Positions 27,600 to 37,187 of a stretch of DNA of 64,000 nucleotides are shown here, piece by piece; position 1 is the stretch's first letter, and each line of letters starts with the position of its first letter. This DNA comes from Alteromonas portus (GTDB lineage: Bacteria > Pseudomonadota > Gammaproteobacteria > Enterobacterales > Alteromonadaceae). The position numbers and the translations under genes were made by a program. Below the pieces are notes generated by a model, which had not been told where the DNA came from, searched no databases, and saw only the letters and a program-made list of their open reading frames with translations. The stretch spans positions 1 to 64,000 of the forward strand of contig NZ_SWCO01000006.1 in NCBI RefSeq assembly GCF_005117025.1. The letters run 5' to 3'.

Positions 27600-27630
27600 A
27601 AAACACCGCACCTAGTTGCGGTGTTTTTTT
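27600..27630 (+). terminator. Intrinsic terminator after ispH
   Basis: The stem AAAACACCGCA pairs with TGCGGTGTTTT and is followed by a T run. It ends the ileS-lspA-fkpB-ispH transcript. Confidence 0.92.
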
Positions 27631-28009
27631 ATGCTTTTGTCTACTGGAAATTCAACGGCTTACGAATAGATAATGATACCTTAAATCAAAACGAATTTAG
27701 TTATTTGGAATTTGACGTTTAAAGTTGGGGGATATATACAGCGATATTTTTGCTGGGCGTGTAGGGCTAATACTTTGATGAGAGCCCGCTGGATTTGTAA
27801 AGTTGATTATTCTGCCCGCGTTTTTCTAGGCTCATCAAAACGCTATGTTAGTGCAAGTTTGTCTTCTTCTTATAGCCGCTTTGCTACCTCAAAAATAGCA
27901 AAAATTTATACGTTTTGATAACCAATGATACCCAGTGTAATACGCTTTTGTCTTACTATACTAAATTGGTGATAACACCCGTTCTTACGTTTTGAATCTG
28001 GCAAAGGTG
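27631..28009. other. Region upstream of the minor-pilin operon
   Basis: About 380 bases with no supported gene. A 68-codon frame at 27712-27918 has a mixed, Ser/Tyr-rich composition and no recognisable family. I looked for a sigma-54 promoter (TGGC-N-GC type) and for a clear sigma-70 pair and found neither. The region presumably carries the promoter for pilV-pilE. Confidence 0.5.
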
Positions 28010-28660
28010 ATGAGAGTTAAAAAGGTGGCGATAAACCAAGTGAAAGGAAGCACAATCCGCTTACAGCGCGGTGTTGGTCTTATAGAGATCTTAATTACTC
28101 TATTTATATTAGCAGTAGGTTTATTGGGCGTTGCTGCGCTTCAATTTACAGGCTCTTTTGCTAATAAAGATGCTATTAGCAGGACACAGGCTGAAATGGT
28201 AGCTGCACAAGTGGCAGAGCGATTAAGGGCTGCTGCTCGCCCAGCAACCGTTGGCGACGGAATGGTGGCAAATAACGACTACTTCTCAGACACCACGTAC
28301 AACTTTTCAGGCCTAAGTTGTGCTAGTACTTCTCAACCTTACTACGGCTGCTGTTTAACGCGACCTGCTGATATTCCAAATTGTGAAGGGCAATCTTGCA
28401 CCGAAACTCAAATGGCCAAATACGACGGCTGGGCATTATCTTGTTCAGCGGTGCAAACCAACCCGCAAACCACAGTGTCAGTATCTTGTGCTGATAATAA
28501 CAACGCTGACACCTACAGTTGTAGTCCGGGCTCACGTGTGGAGGTGTTGCTTATGTGGCCAGTATCATCCTCTGGCAATCATCAATACCAGCTAAACTCT
28601 CGTTGCAATAAAGCAGACGGAGACAGCAATGCATGTGTTTTTAAGGACATCACTCTATGA
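28010..28660 (+). CDS. pilV: Type IV pilus minor pilin PilV
   Basis: A prepilin of about 216 residues with a basic leader, then the cleavage/helix signature RGVGLIEILITLFILAVGLL (Gly at -1, Glu at +5). A Cys-rich globular domain follows (several Cys pairs such as YGCCLTRPADIPNC). Minor pilins prime pilus assembly and form the tip complex with PilY1. The start is uncertain: ATG at 28010 has AAAGG only 2 nt away, and a GTG at 28025 is an alternative. Both keep the leader. It overlaps pilW by 4 nt (ATGA). Confidence 0.85.
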   Translation: MRVKKVAINQVKGSTIRLQRGVGLIEILITLFILAVGLLGVAALQFTGSFANKDAISRTQAEMVAAQVAERLRAAARPATVGDGMVANNDYFSDTTYNFSGLSCASTSQPYYGCCLTRPADIPNCEGQSCTETQMAKYDGWALSCSAVQTNPQTTVSVSCADNNNADTYSCSPGSRVEVLLMWPVSSSGNHQYQLNSRCNKADGDSNACVFKDITL

Positions 28661-29514
28661 AGCTCCTTAATCAGCGCAAACAACACGGGTTTTCCCTTGT
28701 AGAGTTAATGATTGCTTTGACCCTAGGGCTTGTTATTTCTGGTGCAGTCATACAGGTGCTAGTGAGCTCGAGTGTAACTAACAAGCTCAATCAAGCCGTT
28801 GCTCAAGTTCAAGAGTCGGGGCGTTTTATCATGGCGCGTCTGTCTGCAGAATTTTACGAAGTCGGACGCTACGACCAAATAGTCGCAAATGTCGACACAT
28901 CTGTTGATATTGTCGCTGAAGCTGCTTATGTCGAAAATCACCCTATTGCCATAGCCGGCGATTTTCCTACTAATAACACATTAGGCAGCGTGCAGACCGC
29001 GAGCGGTGGCAGCGACAAACTCGTAGTTAGCCTATTAAACGATGAAGACTGTACAGGGAACTCGCATGGCTATGCTGGCAGTGAGTTTCACGTAGTTAAT
29101 CACTATTTTGTAAGTGGCAGCACGCTCAAATGCACGGGGTACGATGGGCGCGTTCTTCTTGGTCTTAAATCACAATCTGTTGATCCCGTTACTGTCACAT
29201 TACTCGACAACGTAGAAAGTTTTCAGGTGCAGTTTGGTGTGTCAGACGTGATTACAAGTTCAAATGGTCAAGCCGTGACTTACGTTACAGCCGACGATAT
29301 CGATAATCTAAGAGCCCTTAATCAACAAGTGGTGTCTTTACGCTGGGCTATTATGCTGAAAAGTTATCAAAATGAAGTAAGGCAGACCCAGGCACAAAAA
29401 TATGCGCTTTTAAATGAAGCATCAATAACAATGGGTACCGCTCACTATTATCAAGTGTTTACAAAGACTTTAGCGCTAAGAAATATGAAAAATTTTGTCA
29501 GGAGTTCACGATGA
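28657..29514 (+). CDS. pilW: Type IV pilus minor pilin PilW
   Basis: A 285-residue prepilin with leader KQHG followed by FSLVELMIALTLGLVISGAV (Glu at +5). Its length and late globular domain fit PilW. The ATG overlaps the pilV stop, and its own stop overlaps the pilX start (ATGA again), so pilV, pilW and pilX are translationally coupled. The product would join the priming/tip complex of the pilus. Confidence 0.88.
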   Translation: MKLLNQRKQHGFSLVELMIALTLGLVISGAVIQVLVSSSVTNKLNQAVAQVQESGRFIMARLSAEFYEVGRYDQIVANVDTSVDIVAEAAYVENHPIAIAGDFPTNNTLGSVQTASGGSDKLVVSLLNDEDCTGNSHGYAGSEFHVVNHYFVSGSTLKCTGYDGRVLLGLKSQSVDPVTVTLLDNVESFQVQFGVSDVITSSNGQAVTYVTADDIDNLRALNQQVVSLRWAIMLKSYQNEVRQTQAQKYALLNEASITMGTAHYYQVFTKTLALRNMKNFVRSSR

Positions 29515-30074
29515 AACAGCAAGGCTTGGTCATGGTGTTTGCACTGCTTGTTTTGCTGTCGATCACGGTTTTAGGCGTTAGTGCGGTAACCAGTAGTTTG
29601 TCTCAATCTAAAATGGCCGTGTCTATGCAGCAAAGCGGTTTAGCATTTGACGCTGCTGAGTCGGCAATTGCAGGCGTGTTCTTCGAGTCAGAAGATGAGT
29701 CGCTGCTGACTGATCCGACAAAAACAGACCCCCTCTCCGAAGCCAGACAAGGCAATATATTTGACCCTGATGTAGATACTATGAGTTGTATCGACGATGA
29801 GCAGTGGACTGATAGGTTCATGACTGAAGGGGGATTATCGGTGGGTAACAGGCATATCACGGATGGTACTTACCAAACTGCGGCTTCTTCAAAAAGCTGG
29901 TCGCGTACTGCTTTTATTCGTGAACAAGCTTGCCGGGGTTCAAGCAATGTGATTGGTGGAAGTAATATTAACTGCCACGTATTTATTATTAGAGGCTGCG
30001 GAAAAGTTTCGGGTAAGTCCACAGTGGTAGCTAATAGTTTAGCTGCATCAGTCTTTGGCCCGGCCTCACAATAG
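29511..30074 (+). CDS. pilX: Type IV pilus minor pilin PilX
   Basis: A 187-residue protein whose hydrophobic helix begins after MKQQG (LVMVFALLVLLSITVLGVSA) and lacks Glu at +5. That is normal for PilX/GspK-type subunits, which sit at the very tip. The helix continues into a FDAAESAIAG segment typical of PilX. It is coupled to pilW by overlap and is followed 8 nt later by pilY1. Confidence 0.87.
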   Translation: MKQQGLVMVFALLVLLSITVLGVSAVTSSLSQSKMAVSMQQSGLAFDAAESAIAGVFFESEDESLLTDPTKTDPLSEARQGNIFDPDVDTMSCIDDEQWTDRFMTEGGLSVGNRHITDGTYQTAASSKSWSRTAFIREQACRGSSNVIGGSNINCHVFIIRGCGKVSGKSTVVANSLAASVFGPASQ

Positions 30075-30082
30075 GTGTCGTA

Positions 30083-33000
30083 ATGAAGAAAATTTCCAAC
30101 TACTTAGTTTCAATTACGCTTTTTAGCTGTATCGGCTTTTCTGCTTTTGGTGATGATCTCGACATTTATCTCGGCAATGCCAGTAATGCTGTTACCTACA
30201 ACCCGAATGTACTCTTTATTATGGACTCATCAGGGAGTATGGGGGCATACGACAACACTAGCCAAACAAGAATGCTTAGAGTCCAAAATGCACTTAAGGA
30301 AGCATTGGGTGAAGCAACAAACATCAATGCTGGACTGATGCGCTTCTCCGATTATGGCGGGCCAATTCTTTATCCAGTGCGAAATATTGACGAGGCGGTG
30401 CGTCCTGAAATTATTATTTCAACGAATGACGACAACCATGATGCCCACGAAATAAATGGAAGTGTGACGACAGACAGCAACGACTTGATCTTAAGTAGTG
30501 GCACTCAAACGGTAACCTCTGGTATGCGGTTTACTGACTTAAATATCCCTCAAGGGGCCACTATTGTAAGTGCTAACATTCGTCTTACTTCTGAAAGGTT
30601 TAATGTTGCAGGCACTTCACTGGTTATTTCAGCAGAAGCGTCTGCGTCAAGCACAGAGTTTTCTTCTTCTAATAACAATCTAAGTACACGTACTAAAACC
30701 GCTGCCAATGTTGAATGGTTAACTGATAATAGCTTTCCGGCCTCAGGCGAAGTCATTACCACGCCAGATATTAGCGCTGTAATACAAGAAGTAGTGGACT
30801 TATCTGGGTGGTGTGGCGGAAAAGACTTAAATATCCTAATAGAAGGTTCAAGTTCGGATGCCGCGAGCGGTCGAGAAGTAAGAGCAAGTGATGTTGGTCA
30901 AAGCGGTGCGCCACAATTAGTTGTTTCTTACGATGACTCTACCGCGACGGGCTGTGTGCAAGGTGAGGGGATTTATCAGGTTGGGAACTCGAAAGATAAC
31001 TCTGAGGAAGATACTGATGGTTACCCTAACACTGGGAGCGAACTGACATTTCACCCTTCCTATAACGATTATATTGGCGTTCGATTTAGAAACGTAAATA
31101 TTCCACAGGGCGCAGAAATTGCTGAGGCTTACCTTGAGTTTACAGCGTATAGCACAGTGACCTACGGCAACCCAAGTATGCGAATTCGCGGTGTCGCCGA
31201 CGATGACGCGTCAGACTTTCATCCAAATCAGCGTTATCGCTTACGAAATTTACCGAAAACATCGGGCATTACTTGGTCGATGCCTGACTTTTATAACAAC
31301 AATAGTTATAGAACACCTGATATAAGCGCTATTGTAAAGCAAATCGTCGACCGTTCAGGCTGGGAATCAGGTAATGATATGGCGTTTGTGATGGATGATT
31401 TTGTGTCTTATCGCGGTGCGCATACCTACAACTCGCCGTCTAAAGCGCCAAAGCTTATTGTTAAATTTAACGGTGCTGCTACACCAGGTGCTACGGCATC
31501 AGTACGCGAACACTTGATAAGTAAAATTGATGAACTAAGTGCGAATGGGTTTACTCCTATCGTAGATACGCTGTTAGAGGCGACAAATTATTACGGCGGT
31601 CTAAGTGTAGATTATGGTAGAAAGCGCGGAGAGAGCGACGTAAATTCATCAGTAAGACGTAGCACCCGAGTGAGTCATCGTAGCTCATATATTGGTGCCG
31701 ACTCCATTTTGCCGTCTGGATGCACGGAAGATAACTTATCCGACAGTGATTGCGTGACAGAGCAAATTCCTACCCCCGCGACTTATATATCCCCTGTTTC
31801 TGACTTGCAGTGTCAAACCAACAATCACATTGTTTTATTGTCTGATGGTGAAGCGAATAATAACCATAGTGTGTCTAAAATTCAGACGCTGCTTGGTAAA
31901 ACATGTACTGGAAGTGGTGGGGAAAAGTGTGGTCTTGATTTGGTCAAAAACATCAGCGATACCTCTACGTCGGTAATTGGGCCAAAAGTCGTAACGCACA
32001 CCATTGGCTTCGCTGCGAATAACACCGCTAATAATTTCCTCAATCAACTCGCTTTGCAAAGTGGTGGAGGCTTCTATCAGGCCGATAATAGTACTGACTT
32101 GCTTGAAGCATTCAATACTATTTTGCGTTCAGTAAAAGACGTTAACGCCACGTTTGTTTCTCCTGGTGTTGCCGTAAACCAATTGAACCGTCTTACCCAT
32201 AGAGACGAGCTTTACTTTGCGCTATTTAAACCCAGTGAGGGGGCAATTTGGCCAGGTAACTTAAAGCGGTACCGGTTAAGTGGAGACGAAATTCTCGATA
32301 AAAATAGCCTTAATGCTGTTAATAGCGAGACAGGTTTTTTCGCAGAAAACTCACATAGTTATTGGTCTACACTAGCTGACGGCAGTGAGGTGAGTGAAGG
32401 TGGTGCCGCAAGTCGTCTAGGGATAAACCGCAACATATATGTGTTTGATGGTGTGGGCACTATCGTGGATGAGGACAATGCGCTACACGAGAACAACTCG
32501 TCTATTACAAAGGCAGATCTCGCCATTCAAAGTGAAACTGACGCCGACGATTTGAGAGAGGCGATACTAAAATGGGCAAGAGGTGTCGATGTTAAAGATA
32601 GCAATGGCAACGGTAGTACAAGTGACTACAGGACTCAAATGGGCGACCCTATTCATTCGCAGCCTATTATTGTGAATTACGGCACAGACGACTCTGCCAT
32701 CTTCGTTGCGACTAACCAAGGTATGCTACATTCATTTGATACAGAAACTGGCGAAGAAAACTTTGCCATTATGCCAAAAGAGCTACTGCAAAACTTACAT
32801 CATTTCTACAAGGATACACCGTCGCTTGACCATGAATATGGACTAGATGGCGATATGGTTCTTAGGACTGTAGATAACAAGATGTATCTTTACGTTGGTA
32901 TGCGCAGAGGCGGTCGCAATTATTATGTCTTTGACGTTACAGCGAAAAACTCGCCTAAGCTTAAGTATCAACTTACTGGCGGTGAAGGTGACCTAACTAA

Positions 33001-34150
33001 GTTGGGGCAAACCTGGTCAAGACCAACCATCACGAAAGTGAATATGGGAGGCGTAGTTAAAAACGTGATGATTGTTGGAGGGGGTTATGATGACGCTCAA
33101 GATGATCGTTCAATAAGAGGCAACGACGTAGTGGGCAATGCTGTTTACATGTTTGATGCTGATACTGGAAGCTTGCTTTGGCACGCCAGTAATGAAGATT
33201 CTGATCTTGATTTAACTAATATGACCTACAGTATTCCGGGGCGCATTTCTGTTATTGATAGGGATAATGATGGTGAAGCCGACCACATGTATGTTGCAGA
33301 TACAGGGGGCCAACTATTTCGTCTGGATATCTATAACGGGGAGTCTGGTTCTGATTTTATCAAAGGTGCACGTATTGCCGATTTCGGTGGTGATACTGAA
33401 GAAACCAATCGCCGTTTTTACTATGGCCCGGATGTGACCGAAATCGCATTGGGTGAAGAATTGTATTACGCCGTTGCACTAGGTAGCGGGTGGCGTGCAT
33501 CTCCACTTGATACTGTTGTAGAAGACAATTTCTACATGCTTAAAGATAGCGGTGTGTTTAAGCGAGATGAAAACGGCAGGTATACCTACATGAACACAGT
33601 GACGGAAAGCAGTATGTATAATGCAACCAGTCACGCGCTAAACAGTAGTGATGAAAGTGAGCGAGCACTTGCCGCCGCGGCGTTCGCCAACAAAGATGGC
33701 TGGTATTTGAATTTAACAACGAATGGCGAGAAAGTATTGTCTTCACCGCTAATTATTGATTATAAGGTGTTCTTTACCACGTATATTCCTGCCGTTAGTA
33801 GTACTAGCGCTTGCGCTCCCCCAACGGGTAATAGCCGAGCGTACCTTGTCAGTATGTTCAATGGTAATGCGGTTACCGACGTCAATAATGACGGTGAGGT
33901 AAATGGTGATGATCGGGTTGCTGAGTTAAAGCAAACGGGTATAGCGCCAGAGACCAAAATTCTAATAGAAGATATTGTTAGTCCCGTTGTATGTTTAGGT
34001 ACAGAGTGTGTGTCTGCGGTGATTGAGGTCGATGAAGACGGCAATGACGAAGCTTGCACCAGTGCATTTGAATGCTTAGCTGAAAATATTTACGGTCGAT
34101 TTGAACGTATTCAGCGCGGAAGCTGGCATTCAGAAACAGAAAGGGAATAA
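30083..34150 (+). CDS. pilY1: PilY1-like pilus tip adhesin with interrupted VWA domain
   Basis: A 1355-residue secreted protein with a signal peptide (about 1-23, ending SAFG). The VWA domain starts with the MIDAS motif DSSGSMG (48-54). It is then interrupted from about 125 to 465 by two related units (about 145-284 and 318-463), and resumes through NHIVLLSDGEANNN (581-594). The C-terminal half is the PilY1 beta-propeller with a calcium loop DRDNDGEAD (1059-1067). A further EF-hand-like loop, DVNNDGEVNGDD, is at 1266-1277. PilY1 proteins sit at the pilus tip and act in adhesion and surface sensing. Operon position between pilX and pilE is standard. Confidence 0.93.
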   Translation: MKKISNYLVSITLFSCIGFSAFGDDLDIYLGNASNAVTYNPNVLFIMDSSGSMGAYDNTSQTRMLRVQNALKEALGEATNINAGLMRFSDYGGPILYPVRNIDEAVRPEIIISTNDDNHDAHEINGSVTTDSNDLILSSGTQTVTSGMRFTDLNIPQGATIVSANIRLTSERFNVAGTSLVISAEASASSTEFSSSNNNLSTRTKTAANVEWLTDNSFPASGEVITTPDISAVIQEVVDLSGWCGGKDLNILIEGSSSDAASGREVRASDVGQSGAPQLVVSYDDSTATGCVQGEGIYQVGNSKDNSEEDTDGYPNTGSELTFHPSYNDYIGVRFRNVNIPQGAEIAEAYLEFTAYSTVTYGNPSMRIRGVADDDASDFHPNQRYRLRNLPKTSGITWSMPDFYNNNSYRTPDISAIVKQIVDRSGWESGNDMAFVMDDFVSYRGAHTYNSPSKAPKLIVKFNGAATPGATASVREHLISKIDELSANGFTPIVDTLLEATNYYGGLSVDYGRKRGESDVNSSVRRSTRVSHRSSYIGADSILPSGCTEDNLSDSDCVTEQIPTPATYISPVSDLQCQTNNHIVLLSDGEANNNHSVSKIQTLLGKTCTGSGGEKCGLDLVKNISDTSTSVIGPKVVTHTIGFAANNTANNFLNQLALQSGGGFYQADNSTDLLEAFNTILRSVKDVNATFVSPGVAVNQLNRLTHRDELYFALFKPSEGAIWPGNLKRYRLSGDEILDKNSLNAVNSETGFFAENSHSYWSTLADGSEVSEGGAASRLGINRNIYVFDGVGTIVDEDNALHENNSSITKADLAIQSETDADDLREAILKWARGVDVKDSNGNGSTSDYRTQMGDPIHSQPIIVNYGTDDSAIFVATNQGMLHSFDTETGEENFAIMPKELLQNLHHFYKDTPSLDHEYGLDGDMVLRTVDNKMYLYVGMRRGGRNYYVFDVTAKNSPKLKYQLTGGEGDLTKLGQTWSRPTITKVNMGGVVKNVMIVGGGYDDAQDDRSIRGNDVVGNAVYMFDADTGSLLWHASNEDSDLDLTNMTYSIPGRISVIDRDNDGEADHMYVADTGGQLFRLDIYNGESGSDFIKGARIADFGGDTEETNRRFYYGPDVTEIALGEELYYAVALGSGWRASPLDTVVEDNFYMLKDSGVFKRDENGRYTYMNTVTESSMYNATSHALNSSDESERALAAAAFANKDGWYLNLTTNGEKVLSSPLIIDYKVFFTTYIPAVSSTSACAPPTGNSRAYLVSMFNGNAVTDVNNDGEVNGDDRVAELKQTGIAPETKILIEDIVSPVVCLGTECVSAVIEVDEDGNDEACTSAFECLAENIYGRFERIQRGSWHSETERE

Positions 34151-34152
34151 CC

Positions 34153-34617
34153 ATGAAGTTCAAAAAGCAGTTACAAGGATTTTCACTTATAGAATTGATG
34201 ATTGTGGTGGCTATCGTCGGCATAATCGCGGCCATTGCCTATCCGTCCTATCAGGGTGTTATCGCTGATGGATACCGCGGTACTGGTCAGGCGGATTTAT
34301 TAGGCTTAGCGTCCGCGATGGAGCGTCATCATAGTGGCTCTTTTAGTTACAAAGGCGCCGGCGCAAGCGGAGGCGATACAGGAGCCCCTTCAATTTTTGC
34401 AACGCATTCACCTTCATCAGAGCCAGCGGCTAACCGTCGCTATAATCTGACTATTGAATCTGCAAGTGCTACCGATTATGAGTTGAGAGCAACCCCCGTT
34501 TCGGGCTCTGGTCAAGATGCAGATGGCACCCTTTACTACTTCAGCGATGGAAGGAAAGGGTGGGACAAAAACAATAATGGTTCTCTAGAAACTGGTGAAT
34601 ACTGCTGGTCTTGTTAA
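34153..34617 (+). CDS. pilE: Type IV pilus minor pilin PilE
   Basis: A 154-residue prepilin with a short leader (MKFKKQLQG), then FSLIELMIVVAIVGIIAAIA (Glu at +5). The globular domain ends with YCWSC. Residues 138-149 (DKNNNGSLETGE) match a 12-residue EF-hand-type loop with Glu at position 12. It starts 3 nt after pilY1. By position it is the PilE minor subunit that links the tip complex to the shaft, not the major pilin. Confidence 0.87.
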   Translation: MKFKKQLQGFSLIELMIVVAIVGIIAAIAYPSYQGVIADGYRGTGQADLLGLASAMERHHSGSFSYKGAGASGGDTGAPSIFATHSPSSEPAANRRYNLTIESASATDYELRATPVSGSGQDADGTLYYFSDGRKGWDKNNNGSLETGEYCWSC

Positions 34618-34666
34618 CGCTTTATTGATAAACCTGTGGTGCTATACCCCGGCAAATTTTAAGTTA

Positions 34667-35008
34667 CTAGGGTGTAGTTGTCGGAATTCCAAATACGGCA
34701 ATATCTTCCCAGTTTTGGTCTACATGGTCTTGCGTATTTGCTAATCGCTCAGTATTTAACAGTTGTGTTTGTTCATTTTGTGACTTCAACGTCGTTTGCC
34801 AAAGCACACGCGTTTTAATTTCGCTAGAAATTAGATAGGCACTCGACGCCATAAAGATAAATAGCGCAATCAGCACCTCAATCAATACTCCCCCTTTGAC
34901 TTTTTCACGCGGATTCGAGCTAAGACTATTCTCGTCAAACCCGGCTTGAGGTTTTGCTACTAGCACACCTTTTATCTCACGCAGTTGTTGCTGTTTAATA
35001 GGCGTCAT
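34667..35008 (-). CDS. PilV/GspI-like minor prepilin (second cluster)
   Basis: A 113-residue protein with a long basic leader (about 39 residues), then GVLIEVLIALFIFMASSAYLI (Glu at +5 after Gly). Its globular part is very short, like GspI/PilV-type subunits. AGGA lies before the ATG. It overlaps the preceding gene by 14 nt and is the last member of a four-gene overlapping operon. Its short size may reflect a reduced pilin. Confidence 0.75.
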   Translation of the reverse strand: MTPIKQQQLREIKGVLVAKPQAGFDENSLSSNPREKVKGGVLIEVLIALFIFMASSAYLISSEIKTRVLWQTTLKSQNEQTQLLNTERLANTQDHVDQNWEDIAVFGIPTTTP

Positions 35009-35927
35009 ACCAAGTTCCTGGAACAGGGATAATTTTTGCTATTTCGGTATCAGCCTGCAGAGCTTTTAGCACCTGAACTGAAGGCGTCAACAAGCCATCA
35101 ATCTGACTTTGCAGTTGAGTATTAGACACAAATGCGCCTTCAATCGAGCTCGAATGAGCTAGATCAAGCGTCTGAATCGATGCATTTGTCGAAAGCATGA
35201 CAATTAACCCAAAGAAATGGGTATTTGCATTAATAGTAAGATTTCCGTCAACCACAATTATCAAGACGGGAGCTAAACTCGATGTATGTGTTAGGTCGCT
35301 TTGAGTTAAAACGCAGTCACCATTTATCCAATAAACGGTGGCATCTACCAAGCTGTGGCAGGAAGTAGCTGTCACGCTATTAGGAAAAAATACGGCGCTT
35401 AGATTGGCCACACTTCGGTTAAATAACCTATGAGTTACCTGGCTATCCCATGAAAATAGCTGAGCCGCAGTTGGCAGTCTTAGAAGGGCTGGGTAACGTA
35501 GAAAGTTAGCTTTAATTTTAATATTTTCTGCGTTATGAGAAATGCTTACTTCGTATTGGGTGAGCGGCTGCTGTTCAACTCCCTCTAGGCTTTCTGTATG
35601 GACTGTTGTAGAAAGAAAAGGCTTGTTTAATGTATTTAGTACCGTAGAAACGCTTTGCGTTCGAAGCGCCATCACCACATCTTTAAGGTGCTTCTTTACG
35701 ATTGCGTTAGCACTTTTAGTGTCTTGTCGAATTTTCTGAATCGCATAATACTGCTGGACGTTTTGCGATGTAATTATAGTGGTAAACGTGACTACACTTA
35801 GAAGTATGCCGACAATAGCAAGAATCGCCATACCTTGTTCCTTACTGTTAAAAAAATAAGACTTCAGCTTAGCATTTTGCGCGTATGATATTTTATGACG
35901 CCACACCATAGTTTTTTTATTGCTCAT
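34995..35927 (-). CDS. PilX/GspK-like minor prepilin (second cluster)
   Basis: A 310-residue protein with an N-terminal leader ending KEQG, then MAILAIVGILLSVVTFTTII without Glu at +5, the PilX/GspK feature. A long extracytoplasmic region follows. Residues around 215-290 (APVLIIVVDGNLTINANTHFFGLIV) look like a beta-helical repeat, resembling domains seen in polymer-forming cytoskeletal or PilX-like proteins. It overlaps both neighbours. GGAGG sits 8-12 nt before the ATG, the best ribosome binding site of this cluster. Confidence 0.72.
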   Translation of the reverse strand: MSNKKTMVWRHKISYAQNAKLKSYFFNSKEQGMAILAIVGILLSVVTFTTIITSQNVQQYYAIQKIRQDTKSANAIVKKHLKDVVMALRTQSVSTVLNTLNKPFLSTTVHTESLEGVEQQPLTQYEVSISHNAENIKIKANFLRYPALLRLPTAAQLFSWDSQVTHRLFNRSVANLSAVFFPNSVTATSCHSLVDATVYWINGDCVLTQSDLTHTSSLAPVLIIVVDGNLTINANTHFFGLIVMLSTNASIQTLDLAHSSSIEGAFVSNTQLQSQIDGLLTPSVQVLKALQADTEIAKIIPVPGTWYDAY

Positions 35928-36561
35928 TAACAGCCTCCACCACGAACGTTCTGCTTGTTATAACGCTTGGGTTTATTACACTCTGTAGGCTTAGAGTAAT
36001 CTCATAAGCCGAGCCCCAACTGCTTGTGTGCAATCTGGCCATAGAAAACTGTTTAACTTCGATAGTATTTGGATCGGTCAAGTCAAACCATCCCCCTTGC
36101 GCACAGGTTTTTCCTCCCACTCTGTATTCAATTGACTTATCGTGTAGTCGGTATCCAAACATTTCGCCCTGTGCTAGTGAAATGGCGCCGTTACGGTTTT
36201 TATCGTACGAGAACGTGATACAGCTGTTTGGCGGTTCGCCGGCTCGATGAGCAAGAATCACGTTCGCTACCGTATGATTAGCGTTGGCAAGGGTTAAAAA
36301 AGGGGTAAGCGTACTGCTATTTTCAATAAACCCTGCTCTGCTTAAATGCCGCGAAATGATATCTTGTAGGGCCCGGGCGTCTTCTTCTACAGAGGTGGCA
36401 TGCTGTAGCGCTGATAAGCTGACGTGAGATTGTATACTGTAGGTCGTTATCGCCGTTATAAGTAGGCCTGATAAAGCGCAGGCCACCATAAGCTCTGTAA
36501 TGCTGTAGCCACTGTTTTTACTCGTATTTGAACTACTGAATATATTTGGAAAAGCTAGCAT
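35917..36561 (-). CDS. PilW/GspJ-like minor prepilin (second cluster)
   Basis: A 214-residue prepilin with leader ending KNSG, then YSITELMVACALSGLLITAI (Glu at +5). Its size and a C-terminal domain with NRNGAISLAQGE and GGKTCAQGGWFDL fit the PilW/GspJ group. It overlaps the upstream FimT-like gene by 7 nt and the downstream gene by 11 nt. DKNRNGAISLAQGE contains a loop close to, but not fully, an EF-hand pattern. Confidence 0.77.
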   Translation of the reverse strand: MLAFPNIFSSSNTSKNSGYSITELMVACALSGLLITAITTYSIQSHVSLSALQHATSVEEDARALQDIISRHLSRAGFIENSSTLTPFLTLANANHTVANVILAHRAGEPPNSCITFSYDKNRNGAISLAQGEMFGYRLHDKSIEYRVGGKTCAQGGWFDLTDPNTIEVKQFSMARLHTSSWGSAYEITLSLQSVINPSVITSRTFVVEAVNEQ

Positions 36562-37109
36562 AGAGTAATGCCTGTAATAACCTGTTCGCTACACAGTCTC
36601 ACGCGACCAAGTGGGCTGATTGTAACTTTGGCAGCAAAGTGGTTACTGGAGAGTTTAAATGTAGTGGCGCTACCAAAATCGAGTGTACCTTGTTGATTAA
36701 ATGCCACCGTTTTATCTTTGGCGTTTAACGTCGTGAGCTTTAAATCCCACTTTGTTGGAAGCTCCCAAAACGCAGCGTCGTTTACCGCGCAGTGCTGGTG
36801 CATTGAACAGGTGCAGTTTTCACTGTCACTTATGATTACGCAGTTCGCATTTTCAAATTTTGCCATTAGGTAAAAGGGCTTTTTGCGAGTGAGCGCATGA
36901 ATACGGGCTTGTTTAGCAGAGTTAGCTAATTGTGAAGAGAAAACTTTAAAATCATTTTTTTCTAGCCATAATTGAAGCGATGGAGCCGCGCTCACCAACA
37001 ATATACTAGTAATACCTATCACAATAAGTAACTCGACAAGCGACATGCCTGTAAAGTGCCTGTAGTGTTTAACTATCTTTTGTTTATTACTCCTTTTAGA
37101 AAAAGCCAT
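36555..37109 (-). CDS. FimT/GspH-like minor prepilin (second cluster, first gene)
   Basis: A 184-residue prepilin. After a 22-residue basic leader ending HFTG comes MSLVELLIVIGITSILLVSA (Glu at +5). The FimT/GspH signature of helix extension (QLANSAKQARIHALTRKKPF) follows. Cysteines cluster in NCTCSMHQHC. The ATG at 37109 is chosen over an upstream TTG and has GGA about 8 nt before it. It heads the minus-strand operon. An oppositely oriented prepilin gene begins 79 nt away. Confidence 0.8.
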   Translation of the reverse strand: MAFSKRSNKQKIVKHYRHFTGMSLVELLIVIGITSILLVSAAPSLQLWLEKNDFKVFSSQLANSAKQARIHALTRKKPFYLMAKFENANCVIISDSENCTCSMHQHCAVNDAAFWELPTKWDLKLTTLNAKDKTVAFNQQGTLDFGSATTFKLSSNHFAAKVTISPLGRVRLCSEQVITGITLC

Positions 37110-37187
37110 GCGCAAGTCCAGTAATCGTTTCCCAGATAAATTGATAGGCTTAATTTACTGAATAATTAACTAAGAGAAAGCTGTACC

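Noticed and set aside
27712..27918. 68-codon plus-strand frame before pilV
   Set aside because: No family resemblance, no ribosome binding site, odd composition. Kept only as part of the upstream region.
34618..34690. Terminator-like dyad CTATACCC/GGGTGTAG between the convergent pilin operons
   Set aside because: It needs a wobble pair and a 22-nt loop and has no T tract. Too weak to annotate.
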